A stretch of DNA of 64,000 nucleotides from assembly GCF_021018805.1 (NCBI RefSeq), contig NW_026961083.1, forward strand, positions 62,001-126,000. Direction: 5' to 3'. Shown here in pieces: positions 54,991-64,000 of this stretch. This stretch comes from Prinia subflava. Its lineage: Eukaryota > Chordata > Aves > Passeriformes > Cisticolidae. The position numbers were made by a program, and so were the translations under genes. A model generated the notes under the pieces. It was given only the letters and a program-made list of their open reading frames with translations. It did no database searches and had not been told where the DNA came from. Each line of letters opens with the position of its first letter. The first letter of the stretch is position 1.

Positions 54991-57900
54991 AAATTGCTTG
55001 ATTTCCATGGAAGAGCTATGTAGAACACTATGCTTTGCTGTTGCTGTGTTGGTTTTCTCAAGACACAACTCCTGTTGGTTGTCTGTGTTTGCAGCAAGCA
55101 GAGAAGCTGCTGCAGACACTTTCTTGCCCCTTTTCCATAAGTGAAGTATATTTTGTACCAGTTGGTGTGTTCCTCGTCTGCAAAGCAAGATCAAAGGTCT
55201 TAGGACTTAAATTGCTTGATTTCATTGGAAGAGCTATTTAGAACACTATGCTTTGCTGTTGCTGTGTTGGTTTTCTAAAGACACAAGCCCTGTTTGTTCT
55301 CTGTGTTTTCAGCAAGCAGAGAAGCTGCTGCAGGCACTTTCTTGCCCCTTTTCCACAAGTGAAGTATATTTTGTACCAGTTGGTGTGTTCCTCGTCTGCA
55401 GAGCAAGAGCAAAGGTTTTAGGTTCTAAATTGCTTGATTTCCATGGAAGAGCTATGTAGAACACTATGCTTTGCTGTTGCTGTGTTGGTTTTCTCAAGAT
55501 ACAAGCCCTGTTGGTTGTCTGTGTTTGCAGCAAGCAGAGAAGCTCTTGAAGACACGTACCTGCTTTCTCCACTACTGACGTATATTTTGTACCAGTTGGT
55601 GTGTTCCTCGTCTGCAAAGCAAGAGCAAATCTGTTAGGACCTAAATTGCTTGATTTCCATGGAAGAGCTCTGTAGAACACTATGCTTTGCTGTTGCTGTG
55701 TTGGTTTTCTCAGGACACAAGTCCTGTTGGTTGTCTGTGTTTGCAGCAAGCAGAGAAGCTGCTGCAGACACTTTCTTGCCCCTTTTCCACAAGTGAAGTA
55801 TATTTTGTACCAGTTGGTGTATTCCTCGTCTGCAGAGCAAGAGCAAATATGTTAGGACCTAAATTGCTTGATTTCCACGGAAGAGCTCTGTAGAACACTA
55901 TGCTTTGCTGTTGCTGTGTCGGTTTTCTCAAGAAACAAACCCTGTTTGTTCTCTGTACTTGCAGCGAGCAAAGAAGCTCTTGAAGACACGTACCTGCTTT
56001 CTAAACTACTGCCGTATATTTTGTACCAGTTGGTGTATTCCTCGTCTGCAGAGCAGGAGCAAAGGTTTTAGGACCTAAATTGCTTGATTTCCTTGGAAGA
56101 GCTATGTAGAACACTGTGCTTTGCTGTTACTGTGTTGGTTTTCTCAAGACACAAGCCTTGTTGGTTGTATGTGTTTCCAGCGAGCAGAAAAGCTGCTGCA
56201 GACACTTTCTTGCCCCTTTTCCACAAGTGAAGTATATTTTGTACCAGTTGGTGTATTCCTCGTCTGCAGAGCAAGAGCAAAGGTTTTAGGATCTAAATTG
56301 CTTGTTTTCCATGGAAGAGCTATGTAGAACACTATGCTTTGCTGTTGCTGTGTTGGTTTTCTCAAGACACAAGTCCTGTTGGTTGTCTGTGTTTGCAGCA
56401 AGCAGAGAAGCTGCTGCAGACACTTTCTTGCCCCTTTTCCACAAGTGAAGTATATTTTGTACCAGTTGGTGTATTCCTCGTCTGCAGAGCAAGAGCAAAT
56501 ATGTTAGGACTTAAATTGCTTGATTTCCATGGAAGAGCTATGTAGAACACTATGCTTTGCTGTTGCTGTGTTGGTTTTCTCAGGACACAAGTCCTGTTGG
56601 TTGTCTGTGTTTGCAGCAAGCAGAGAAGCTCTTGAAGACACATACCTGCTTTCTCCACTACTGACGTATATTTTGTACCAGTTGGTGTGTTCCTCGTCTG
56701 CAAAGCAAGAGCAAATGTGTTAGGACCTAAATTGCTTGATTTCCATGGAAGAGCTATGTAGAACATTATGCTTTGCTGTTGCTGTGTTGGTTTTCTCAGG
56801 ACACAAGTCCTGTTGGTTGTCTGTGTTTGCAGCAAGCAGAGAAGCTGCTGCAGACACTTTCTTGCCCCTTTTCCACAAGTGAAGTATATTTTGTACCAGT
56901 TGGTGTATTCCTCGTCTGCAGAGCAAGAGCAAATGTGTTAGGACCTAAATTGCTTGATTTCCACGGAAGAGCTATGTAGAACACTATGCTTTGCTGTTGC
57001 TGTGTTGGTTTTCTCAAGACACAAGTCCTGTTTGTTGTCTGTGTTTTCAGCAAGTAGAGAAGCTGCTGCAAACAGTTTCTTGCCGCTTTTCCAGTACTGA
57101 CGTATATTTTGTACCAGTTGGTGAATTCCTCGTCTACAGAGCAAGAGCAAAGGTTTTAGGATCTAAATTGCTTGATTTCCATGGAAGAGCTATGTAGAAC
57201 ACTGTGCTTTGCTGTTACTGTGTTGGTTTTCTCAAGACACAAGTCCTGTTGGTTGTCTGTGTTTGCAGCAAGCAGAGAAGCTGCTGCAGACACTTTCTTG
57301 CTCCTTTTCCACAAGTGAAGTATATTTTGTACCAGTTGGTGTATTCCTCGTCTGCAAAGCAAGAGCAAATGTGTTAGGACCTAAATTGCTTGATTTCCAT
57401 GGAAGAGCTCTGTAGAACATTATGCTTTGCTGTTGCTGTGTTGGTTTTCTCAGGACACAAGTCCTGTTGGTTGTCTGTGTTTGCAGCAAGCAGAGAAGCT
57501 GCTGCAGACACTTTCTTGCCCCTTTTCCACAAGTGAAGTATATTTTGTACCAGTTGGTGTATTCCTCGTCTGCAGAGGAAGAGCAAATATGTTAGGACCT
57601 AAATTGCTTGATTTCCACGGAAGAGCTCTGTAGAACACTATGCTTTGCTGTTGCTGTGTCGGTTTTCTCAAGAAACAAACCCTGTTTGTTCTCTGTGTTT
57701 GCAGCAAGCAGAGAAGCTCTTGTAGACACGTACCTGCTTTCTAAACTACTGCCGTATATTTTGTACCAGTTGGTGTATTCCTCGTCTGGAGAGCAGGAGC
57801 AAAGGTTTTAGGACCTAAATTGCTTGATTTCCTTGGAAGAGATATGTAGAACACTGTGCTTTGCTGTTACTGTGTTGGTTTTCTCAAGACACAAGCCTTG

Positions 57901-59338
57901 TTCGTTGTATGTGTTTCCAGCGAGCAGAAAAGCTGCTGCAGACACTTTCTTGCCCCTTTTCCACAAGTGAAGTATATTTTGTACCAGTTGGTGTATTCCT
58001 CGTCTGCAGAGCAAGAGCAAAGGTTTTAGGATTTAAATTGCTTGTTTTCCATGGAAGAGCTATGTAGAACACTATGCTTTGCTGTTGCTGTGTTGGTTTT
58101 CTCAAGACACAAGTCCTGTTGGTTGTCTGTGTTTGCAGCGAGCAGAGAAGCTGCTGCAGACACTTTCTTGCTCCTTTTCCACAAGTGAAGTATATTTTGT
58201 ACCAGTTGGTGTATTCCTCGTCTGCAGAGCAAGAGCAAATATGTTAGGACTTAAATTGCTTGATTTCCATGGAAGAGCTATGTAGAACACTATGCTTTGC
58301 TGTTGCTGTGTTGGTTTTCTCAAGACACAACTCCTGTTGGTTGTCTGTGTTTGCAGCAAGCAGAGAAGCTGCTGCAGACACTTTCTTGCCCCTTTTCCAT
58401 AAGTGAAGTATATTTTGTACCAGTTGGTGTGTTCCTCGTCTGCAAAGCAAGATCAAAGGTCTTAGGACTTAAATTGCTTGATTTCATTGGAAGAGCTATT
58501 TAGAACACTATGCTTTGCTGTTGCTGTGTTGGTTTTCTAAAGACACAAGCCCTGTTTGTTCTCTGTGTTTTCAGCAAGCAGAGAAGCTGCTGCAGGCACT
58601 TTCTTGCCCCTTTTCCACAAGTGAAGTATATTTTGTACCAGTTGGTGTGTTCCTCGTCTGCAGAGCAAGAGCAAAGGTTTTAGGTTCTAAATTGCTTGAT
58701 TTCCATGGAAGAGCTATGTAGAACACTATGCTTTGCTGTTGCTGTGTTGGTTTTCTCAAGATACAAGCCCTGTTGGTTGTCTGTGTTTGCAGCAAGCAGA
58801 GAAGCTCTTGAAGACACGTACCTGCTTTCTCCACTACTGACGTATATTTTGTACCAGTTGGTGTGTTCCTCGTCTGCAAAGCAAGAGCAAATGTGTTAGG
58901 ACCTAAATTGCTTGATTTCCATGGAAGAGCTCTGTAGAACACTATGCTTTGCTGTTGCTGTGTTGGTTTTCTCAGGACACAAGTCCTGTTGGTTGTCTGT
59001 GTTTGCAGCAAGCAGAGAAGCTGCTGCAGACACTTTCTTGCCCCTTTTCCACAAGTGAAGTATATTTTGTACCAGTTGGTGTATTCCTCGTCTGCAGAGC
59101 AAGAGCAAATATGTTAGGACCTAAATTGCTTGATTTCCACGGAAGAGCTCTGTAGAACACTATGCTTTGCTGTTGCTGTGTCGGTTTTCTCAAGAAACAA
59201 ACCCTGTTTGTTCTCTGTACTTGCAGCGAGCAAAGAAGCTCTTGAAGACACGTACCTGCTTTCTAAACTACTGCCGTATATTTTGTACCAGTTGGTGTAT
59301 TCCTCGTCTGCAGAGCAGGAGCAAAGGTTTTAGGACCT

Positions 59339-61728
59339 AAATTGCTTGATTTCCTTGGAAGAGATATGTAGAACACTGTGCTTTGCTGTTACTGTGTTGG
59401 TTTTCTCAAGACACAAGCCTTGTTGGTTGTATGTGTTTCCAGCGAGCAGAAAAGCTGCTGCAGACACTTTCTTGCCCCTTTTCCACAAGTGAAGTATATT
59501 TTGTACCAGTTGGTGTATTCCTCGTCTGCAGAGCAAGAGCAAAGTTTTTAGGATCTAAATTGCTTGTTTTCCATGGAAGAGCTATGTAGAACACTATGCT
59601 TTGCTGTTACTGTGTTGGTTTTCTCAAGACACAAGTCCTGTTGGTTGTCTGTGTTTGCAGCAAGCAGAGAAGCTGCTGCAGACACTTTCTTGCCCCTTTT
59701 CCACAAGTGAAGTATATTTTGTACCAGTTGGTGTATTCCTCGTCTGCAGAGCAAGAGCAAATATGTTAGGACTTTAATTGCTTGTTTTCCATGGAAGAGC
59801 TATGTAGAACACTATGCTTTGCTGTTGCTGTGTTGGTTTTCTCAGGACACAAGTCCTGTTGGTTGTCTGTGTTTGCAGCAAGCAGAGAAGCTCTTGAAGA
59901 CACATACCTGCTTTCTCCACTACTGACGTATATTTTGTACCAGTTGGTGTGTTCCTCGTCTGCAAAGCAAGAGCAAATGTGTTAGGACCTAAATTGCTTG
60001 ATTTCCATGGAAGAGCTCTGTAGAACATTATGCTTTGCTGTTGCTGTGTTGGTTTTCTCAGGACACAAGTCCTGTTGGTTGTCTGTGTTTGCAGCAAGCA
60101 GAGAAGCTGCTGCAGACACTTTCTTGCCCCTTTTCCACAAGTGAAGTATATTTTGTACCAGTTGGTGTGTTCCTCGTCTGCAGAGCAAGAGCAAAGGTTT
60201 TAGGTTCTAAATTGCTTGATTTCCATGGAAGAGCTATGTAGAACACTATGCTTTGCTGTTGCTGTGTTGGTTTTCTCAAGATACAAGCCCTGTTGGTTGT
60301 CTGTGTTTGCAGCAAGCAGAGAAGCTCTTGAAGACACGTACCTGCCTTCTCCACTACTGACGTATATTTTGTACCAGTTGGTGTGTTCCTCGTCTGCAAA
60401 GCAAGAGCAAATGTGTTAGGACCTAAATTGCTTGATTTCCATGGAAGAGCTCTGTAGAACATTATGCTTTGCTGTTGCTGTGTTGGTTTTCTCAGGACAC
60501 AAGTCCTGTTGGTTGTCTGTGTTTGCAGCAAGCAGAGAAGCTGCTGCAGGCACTTTCTTGCCCCTTTTCCACAAGTGAAGTATATTTTGTACCAGTTGGT
60601 GTATTCCTCGTCTGCAGAGCAAGAGCAAATATGTTAGGACCTAAATTGCTTGATTTCCACGGAAGAGCTCTGTAGAACACTATGCTTTGCTGTTGCTGTG
60701 TCGGTTTTCTCAAGAAACAAACCCTGTTTGTTCTCTGTACTTGCAGCGAGCAAAGAAGCTCTTGAAGACACGTACCTGCTTTCTAAACTACTGCCGTATA
60801 TTTTGTACCAGTTGGTGTATTCCTCGTCTGCAGAGCAGGAGCAAAGGTTTTAGGACCTAAATTGCTTGATTTCCTTGGAAGAGATATGTAGAACACTGTG
60901 CTTTGCTGTTACTGTGTTGGTTTTCTCAAGACACAAGCCTTGTTGCTTGTATGTGTTTCCAGCGAGCAGAAAAGCTGCTGCAGACACTTTCTTGCCCCTT
61001 TTCCACAAGTGAAGTATATTTTGTACCAGTTGGTGTATTCCTCGTCTGCAGAGCAAGAGCAAAGGTTTTAGGATCTAAATTGCTTGTTTTCCATGGAAGA
61101 GCTATGTAGAACACTATGCTTTGCTGTTGCTGTGTTGGTTTTCTCAAGACACAAGTCCTGTTGGTTGTCTGTGTTTGCAGCAAGCAGAGAAGCTGCTGCA
61201 GACACTTTCTTGCCCCTTTTCCACAAGTGAAGTATATTTTGTACCAGTTGGTGTATTCCTCGTCTGCAGAGCAAGAGCAAATATGTTAGGACTTTAATTG
61301 CTTGTTTTCCATGGAAGAGCTATGTAGAACACTATGCTTTGCTGTTGCTGTGTTGGTTTTCTCAGGACACAAGTCCTGTTGGTTGTCTGTGTTTGCAGCA
61401 AGCAGAGAAGCTCTTGAAGACACGTACCTGCTTTCTCCACTACTGACGTATATTTTGTACCAGTTGGTGTGTTCCTCGTCTGCAAAGCAAGAGCAAATGT
61501 GTTAGGACCTAAATTGCTTGATTTCCATGGAAGAGCTCTGTAGAACATTATGCTTTGCTGTTGCTGTGTTGGTTTTCTCAGGACACAAGTCCTGTTGGTT
61601 GTCTGTGTTTGCAGCAAGCAGAGAAGCTGCTGCAGACACTTTCTTGCCCCTTTTCCACAAGTGAAGTATATTTTGTACCAGTTGGTGTATTCCTCGTCTG
61701 CAGAGCAAGAGCAAATATGTTAGGACTT
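59339..61728 (+). repeat. 1520-bp 7-mer plus truncated next unit
   Basis: M6-M7-M8-M9/2-M3-M4-M5 at 59339-60858 (1520 bp), then M6-M7-M8 and an M9/M15-like hybrid at 61511 that ends AATATGTTAGGACTT and leads into M1. 59557-60858 matches 44343-45644 with an offset of 15214, including CTGTTACTG within an M7 copy, the junction ACTTTAATTG, and GCAGGCACT in the M4-position monomer. The M6 copy at 59339 has a private AAAGTTTTTAGG. Confidence 0.87.
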
Positions 61729-63902
61729 AAATTGCTTGATTTCCATGGAAGAGCTATGTAGAACACTATGCTTTGCTGTTGCTGTGTTGGTTTTCTCAAG
61801 ACACAACTCCTGTTGGTTGTCTGTGTTTGCAGCAAGCAGAGAAGCTGCTGCAGACACTTTCTTGCCCCTTTTCCATAAGTGAAGTATATTTTGTACCAGT
61901 TGGTGTGTTCCTCGTCTGCAAAGCAAGATCAAAGGTCTTAGGACTTAAATTGCTTGATTTCATTGGAAGAGCTATTTAGAACACTATGCTTTGCTGTTGC
62001 TGTGTTGGTTTTCTAAAGACACAAGCCCTGTTTGTTCTCTGTGTTTTCAGCAAGCAGAGAAGCTGCTGCAGGCACTTTCTTGCCCCTTTTCCACAAGTGA
62101 AGTATATTTTGTACCAGTTGGTGTGTTCCTCGTCTGCAGAGCAAGAGCAAAGGTTTTAGGTTCTAAATTGCTTGATTTCCATGGAAGAGCTATGTAGAAC
62201 ACTATGCTTTGCTGTTGCTGTGTTGGTTTTCTCAAGATACAAGCCCTGTTGGTTGTCTGTGTTTGCAGCAAGCAGAGAAGCTCTTGAAGACACGTACCTG
62301 CTTTCTCCACTACTGACGTATATTTTGTACCAGTTGGTGTGTTCCTCGTCTGCAAAGCAAGAGCAAATGTGTTAGGACCTAAATTGCTTGATTTCCATGG
62401 AAGAGCTCTGTAGAACACTATGCTTTGCTGTTGCTGTGTTGGTTTTCTCAGGACACAAGTCCTGTTGGTTGTCTGTGTTTGCAGCAAGCAGAGAAGCTGC
62501 TGCAGACACTTTCTTGCCCCTTTTCCACAAGTGAAGTATATTTTGTACCAGTTGGTGTATTCCTCGTCTGCAGAGCAAGAGCAAATATGTTAGGACCTAA
62601 ATTGCTTGATTTCCACGGAAGAGCTCTGTAGAACACTATGCTTTGCTGTTGCTGTGTCGGTTTTCTCAAGAAACAAACCCTGTTTGTTCTCTGTACTTGC
62701 AGCGAGCAAAGAAGCTCTTGAAGACACGTACCTGCTTTCTAAACTACTGCCGTATATTTTGTACCAGTTGGTGTATTCCTCGTCTGCAGAGCAGGAGCAA
62801 AGGTTTTAGGACCTAAATTGCTTGATTTCCTTGGAAGAGATATGTAGAACACTGTGCTTTGCTGTTGCTGTGTTGGTTTTCTCAAGACACAAGCCTTGTT
62901 GGTTGTATGTGTTTCCAGCGAGCAGAAAAGCTGCTGCAGACACTTTCTTGCCCCTTTTCCACAAGTGAAGTATATTTTGTACCAGTTGGTGTATTCCTCG
63001 TCTGCAGAGCAAGAGCAAAGGTTTTAGGATCTAAATTGCTTGTTTTCCATGGAAGAGCTATGTAGAACACTATGCTTTGCTGTTGCTGTGTTGGTTTTCT
63101 CAAGACACAAGTCCTGTTGGTTGTCTGTGTTTTCAGCAAGTAGAGAAGCTGCTGCAAACAGTTTCTTGCCGCTTTTCCAGTACTGACGTATATTTTGTAC
63201 CAGTTGGTGTATTCCTCGTCTACAGAGCAAGAGCAAAGGTTTTAGGATCTAAATTGCTTGTTTTCCATGGAAGAGCTATGTAGAACACTATGCTTTGCTG
63301 TTGCTGTGTTGGTTTTCTCAAGACACAAGTCCTGTTGGTTGTCTGTGTTTGCAGCAAGCAGAGAAGCTGCTGCAGACACTTTCTTGCCCCTTTTCCACAA
63401 GTGAAGTATATTTTGTACCAGTTGGTGTGTTCCTCGTCTGCAAAGCAAGATCAAAGGTCTTAGGACTTAAATTGCATGATTTCATTGGAAGAGCTACTAA
63501 GAACACTATGCTTTGCTGTTGCTGTGTTGGTTTTCTAAAGACACAAGCCCTGTTTGTTCTCTGTGTTTTCAGCAAGCAGAGAAGCTGCTGCAGGCACTTT
63601 CTTGCCCCTTTTCCACAAGTGAAGTATATTTTGTACCAGTTGGTGTGTTCCTCGTCTGCAGAGCAAGAGCAAAGGTTTTAGGTTCTAAATTGCTTGTTTT
63701 CCATGGAAGAGCTATGTAGAACACTATGCTTTGCTGTTGCTGTGTTGGTTTTCTCAGGACACAAGTCCTGTTGGTTGTCTGTGTTTGCAGCAAGCAGAGA
63801 AGGTCTTGAAGACACATACCTGCTTTCTCCACTACTGACGTATATTTTGTACCAGTTGGTGTATTCCTCGTCTGCAAAGCAAGAGCAAATGTGTTAGGAC
63901 CT
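61729..63902 (+). repeat. Terminal mosaic resembling the start of the window
   Basis: Order M1-M2-M3-M4-M5-M6-M10-M1-M2-M2/M8 hybrid, starting 61729, 61947, 62165, 62381, 62599, 62815, 63033, 63251, 63469 and 63687. 62815-63686 follows the same order as 5434-6305 at an offset of 57381, including the M10 variant lacking the EcoRI site and the M1 sub-variant leading to AAATTGCATG. Monomer 63687 is 216 bp, with TTGTTTTCC, TCAGGACAC and the M8 cassette, and has a private GAAGGTCTTG. Confidence 0.85.
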
Positions 63903-64000
63903 AAATTGCTTGATTTCCATGGAAGAGCTCTGTAGAACATTATGCTTTGCTGTTGCTGTGTTGGTTTTCTCAGGACACAAGTCCTGTTGGTTGTCTGTGT
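63903..64000 (+). repeat. Partial monomer at the window end (M9 or M12 type)
   Basis: The last 98 bases contain CTCTGTAGAACATTATG and TCAGGACACAAGTCC, shared by M9 and M12. The diagnostic 3' part lies outside the window, so the class cannot be decided. The array clearly continues beyond 64000. Confidence 0.9.

Larger units (their letters stand above)
50423..59338 (+). repeat. Homogeneous run of 15-mer HORs
   Basis: After an M9/10 hybrid (50423) and a converted M11 (50641), the order M12-M13-M14-M15-M1-M2-M3-M4-M5-M6-M7-M8-M9-M10-M11 runs from 50859 with exact 3262-bp periodicity: M12 at 50859, 54121 and 57383; M13 at 51077, 54339 and 57601; M1 at 51729, 54991 and 58253; M5 at 52599, 55861 and 59123. 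By eye adjacent copies are nearly identical and share several private variants. The third copy leaves the 15-mer path after M8 (59775), where it enters an M9/M2 hybrid. Confidence 0.93.
1..64000 (+). repeat. 217-bp satellite array with higher-order structure (whole window)
   Basis: The sequence tiles without a gap into 294 complete monomers plus a partial last one, all in the same direction. The phase used here starts each monomer at AAATTGCTTG (1, 219, 437, 653, 871 and so on). Successive starts differ by 218 or 216 bases; the only other spacings are 217 or 219 at seven monomers with one-base indels. Conserved landmarks in nearly every monomer are CATGGAAGAGCT, TTTGCTGTTGCTGTGTTGG, TGCAGCAAGCAGAGAAGCT, GTATATTTTGTACCAGTTGG and TCCTCGTCTGCA. 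Neighbouring monomers differ at many diagnostic sites, while monomers 7 or 15 places apart are nearly identical, which defines higher-order repeats. No transposon, gene or unique spacer interrupts the array, and it runs off both ends of the window. Function is not shown by sequence; centromeric or pericentromeric heterochromatin is the usual setting for such arrays. Confidence 0.98.

Noticed and set aside
7610..58034. RNA polymerase III B-box in the M14 TTCGTTG sequence
   Set aside because: It lacks the GGTTCGA core and following C residues, and there is no A-box at the right distance or T-run terminator.
319..63940. Hundreds of open reading frames of 60-157 codons on both strands
   Set aside because: They recur with the monomer, overlap on both strands, share no start context and end at class-specific stops. 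A 216-bp monomer is 72 codons, so frames run across M3, M8, M5 and M13 and shift at 218-bp monomers; this explains the 146-157 codon cases on the minus strand. No known domain is visible.
1..64000. CRISPR array or bacterial direct repeats
   Set aside because: There are no short repeats with unique spacers. The whole 216-218 bp unit is repeated.
1..64000. G-quadruplex motifs
   Set aside because: The + strand has essentially no GGG runs. The minus strand has one four-G run per long-cassette monomer (from CCCC), too far apart for a quadruplex.
1..64000. Transposon insertions, terminal repeats or target-site duplications
   Set aside because: Every interval is accounted for by 216-219 bp monomers, leaving no room for inserted DNA.
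1..64000. Assignment to a named satellite or species
   Set aside because: I do not recognise the consensus with confidence, and composition alone (44% GC, CpG-poor) does not identify a species.

Overview
The whole 64-kb window is one uninterrupted satellite DNA array. I tiled it by hand from the recurring junction AAATTGCTTG and find 294 complete head-to-tail monomers (1-63902) plus a 98-base partial one (63903-64000). All lie in the same orientation, with no unique sequence, no transposon, no inversion and no recognisable gene. Monomers come in two lengths, 218 bp (200 copies) and 216 bp (94 copies). GC is about 44% (95/218 in the first monomer). CpG is strongly depleted in most monomers (one CpG in the first, about ten expected) and TpG is abundant. 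This points to a eukaryote with CpG methylation, most simply a vertebrate, and to pericentromeric, centromeric or other constitutive heterochromatin. I do not recognise the satellite family, and the species and chromosomal location cannot be read from the sequence.

The monomers fall into about a dozen diagnostic classes ordered in higher-order repeats (HORs). The longest regular unit is a 15-mer of 3262 bp, which I number M1-M15 (reference copy 51729-54990). Intact M1-to-M15 copies lie at 33693-36954, 51729-54990 and 54991-58252. Two shorter 7-mers, 1522 bp (1-3042) and 1520 bp (29997-31516, 38041-41080, 44125-45644, 46731-49770, 59339-60858), have exactly the sizes and junction monomers expected from deletion of eight monomers out of the 15-mer by unequal exchange.

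Layout: 1-3042, two 1522-bp 7-mers. 3043-10871, heavily rearranged mosaic with several hybrid monomers and a 2608-bp repeated order. 10872-16303, 22827-28258 and 28259-32822, three related blocks of about 5 kb (the last two in tandem, period 4998 bp) separated by the mosaic at 16304-22826. 32169-38692, two 15-mer lengths. 38041-50422, mostly 1520-bp 7-mers with a 5-mer derivative and one excursion through the full 15-mer order. 50859-59338, about 2.6 very similar 15-mers. 59339-61728, 1520-bp type 7-mers. 61729-64000, mosaic that matches 5434-6305 from the other end of the window.

Open reading frames of 60-214 codons occur on both strands, but they are by-products of a stop-poor repeat and I annotate none as coding. 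Class assignments come from reading by eye; a few hybrid monomers could be classed differently.
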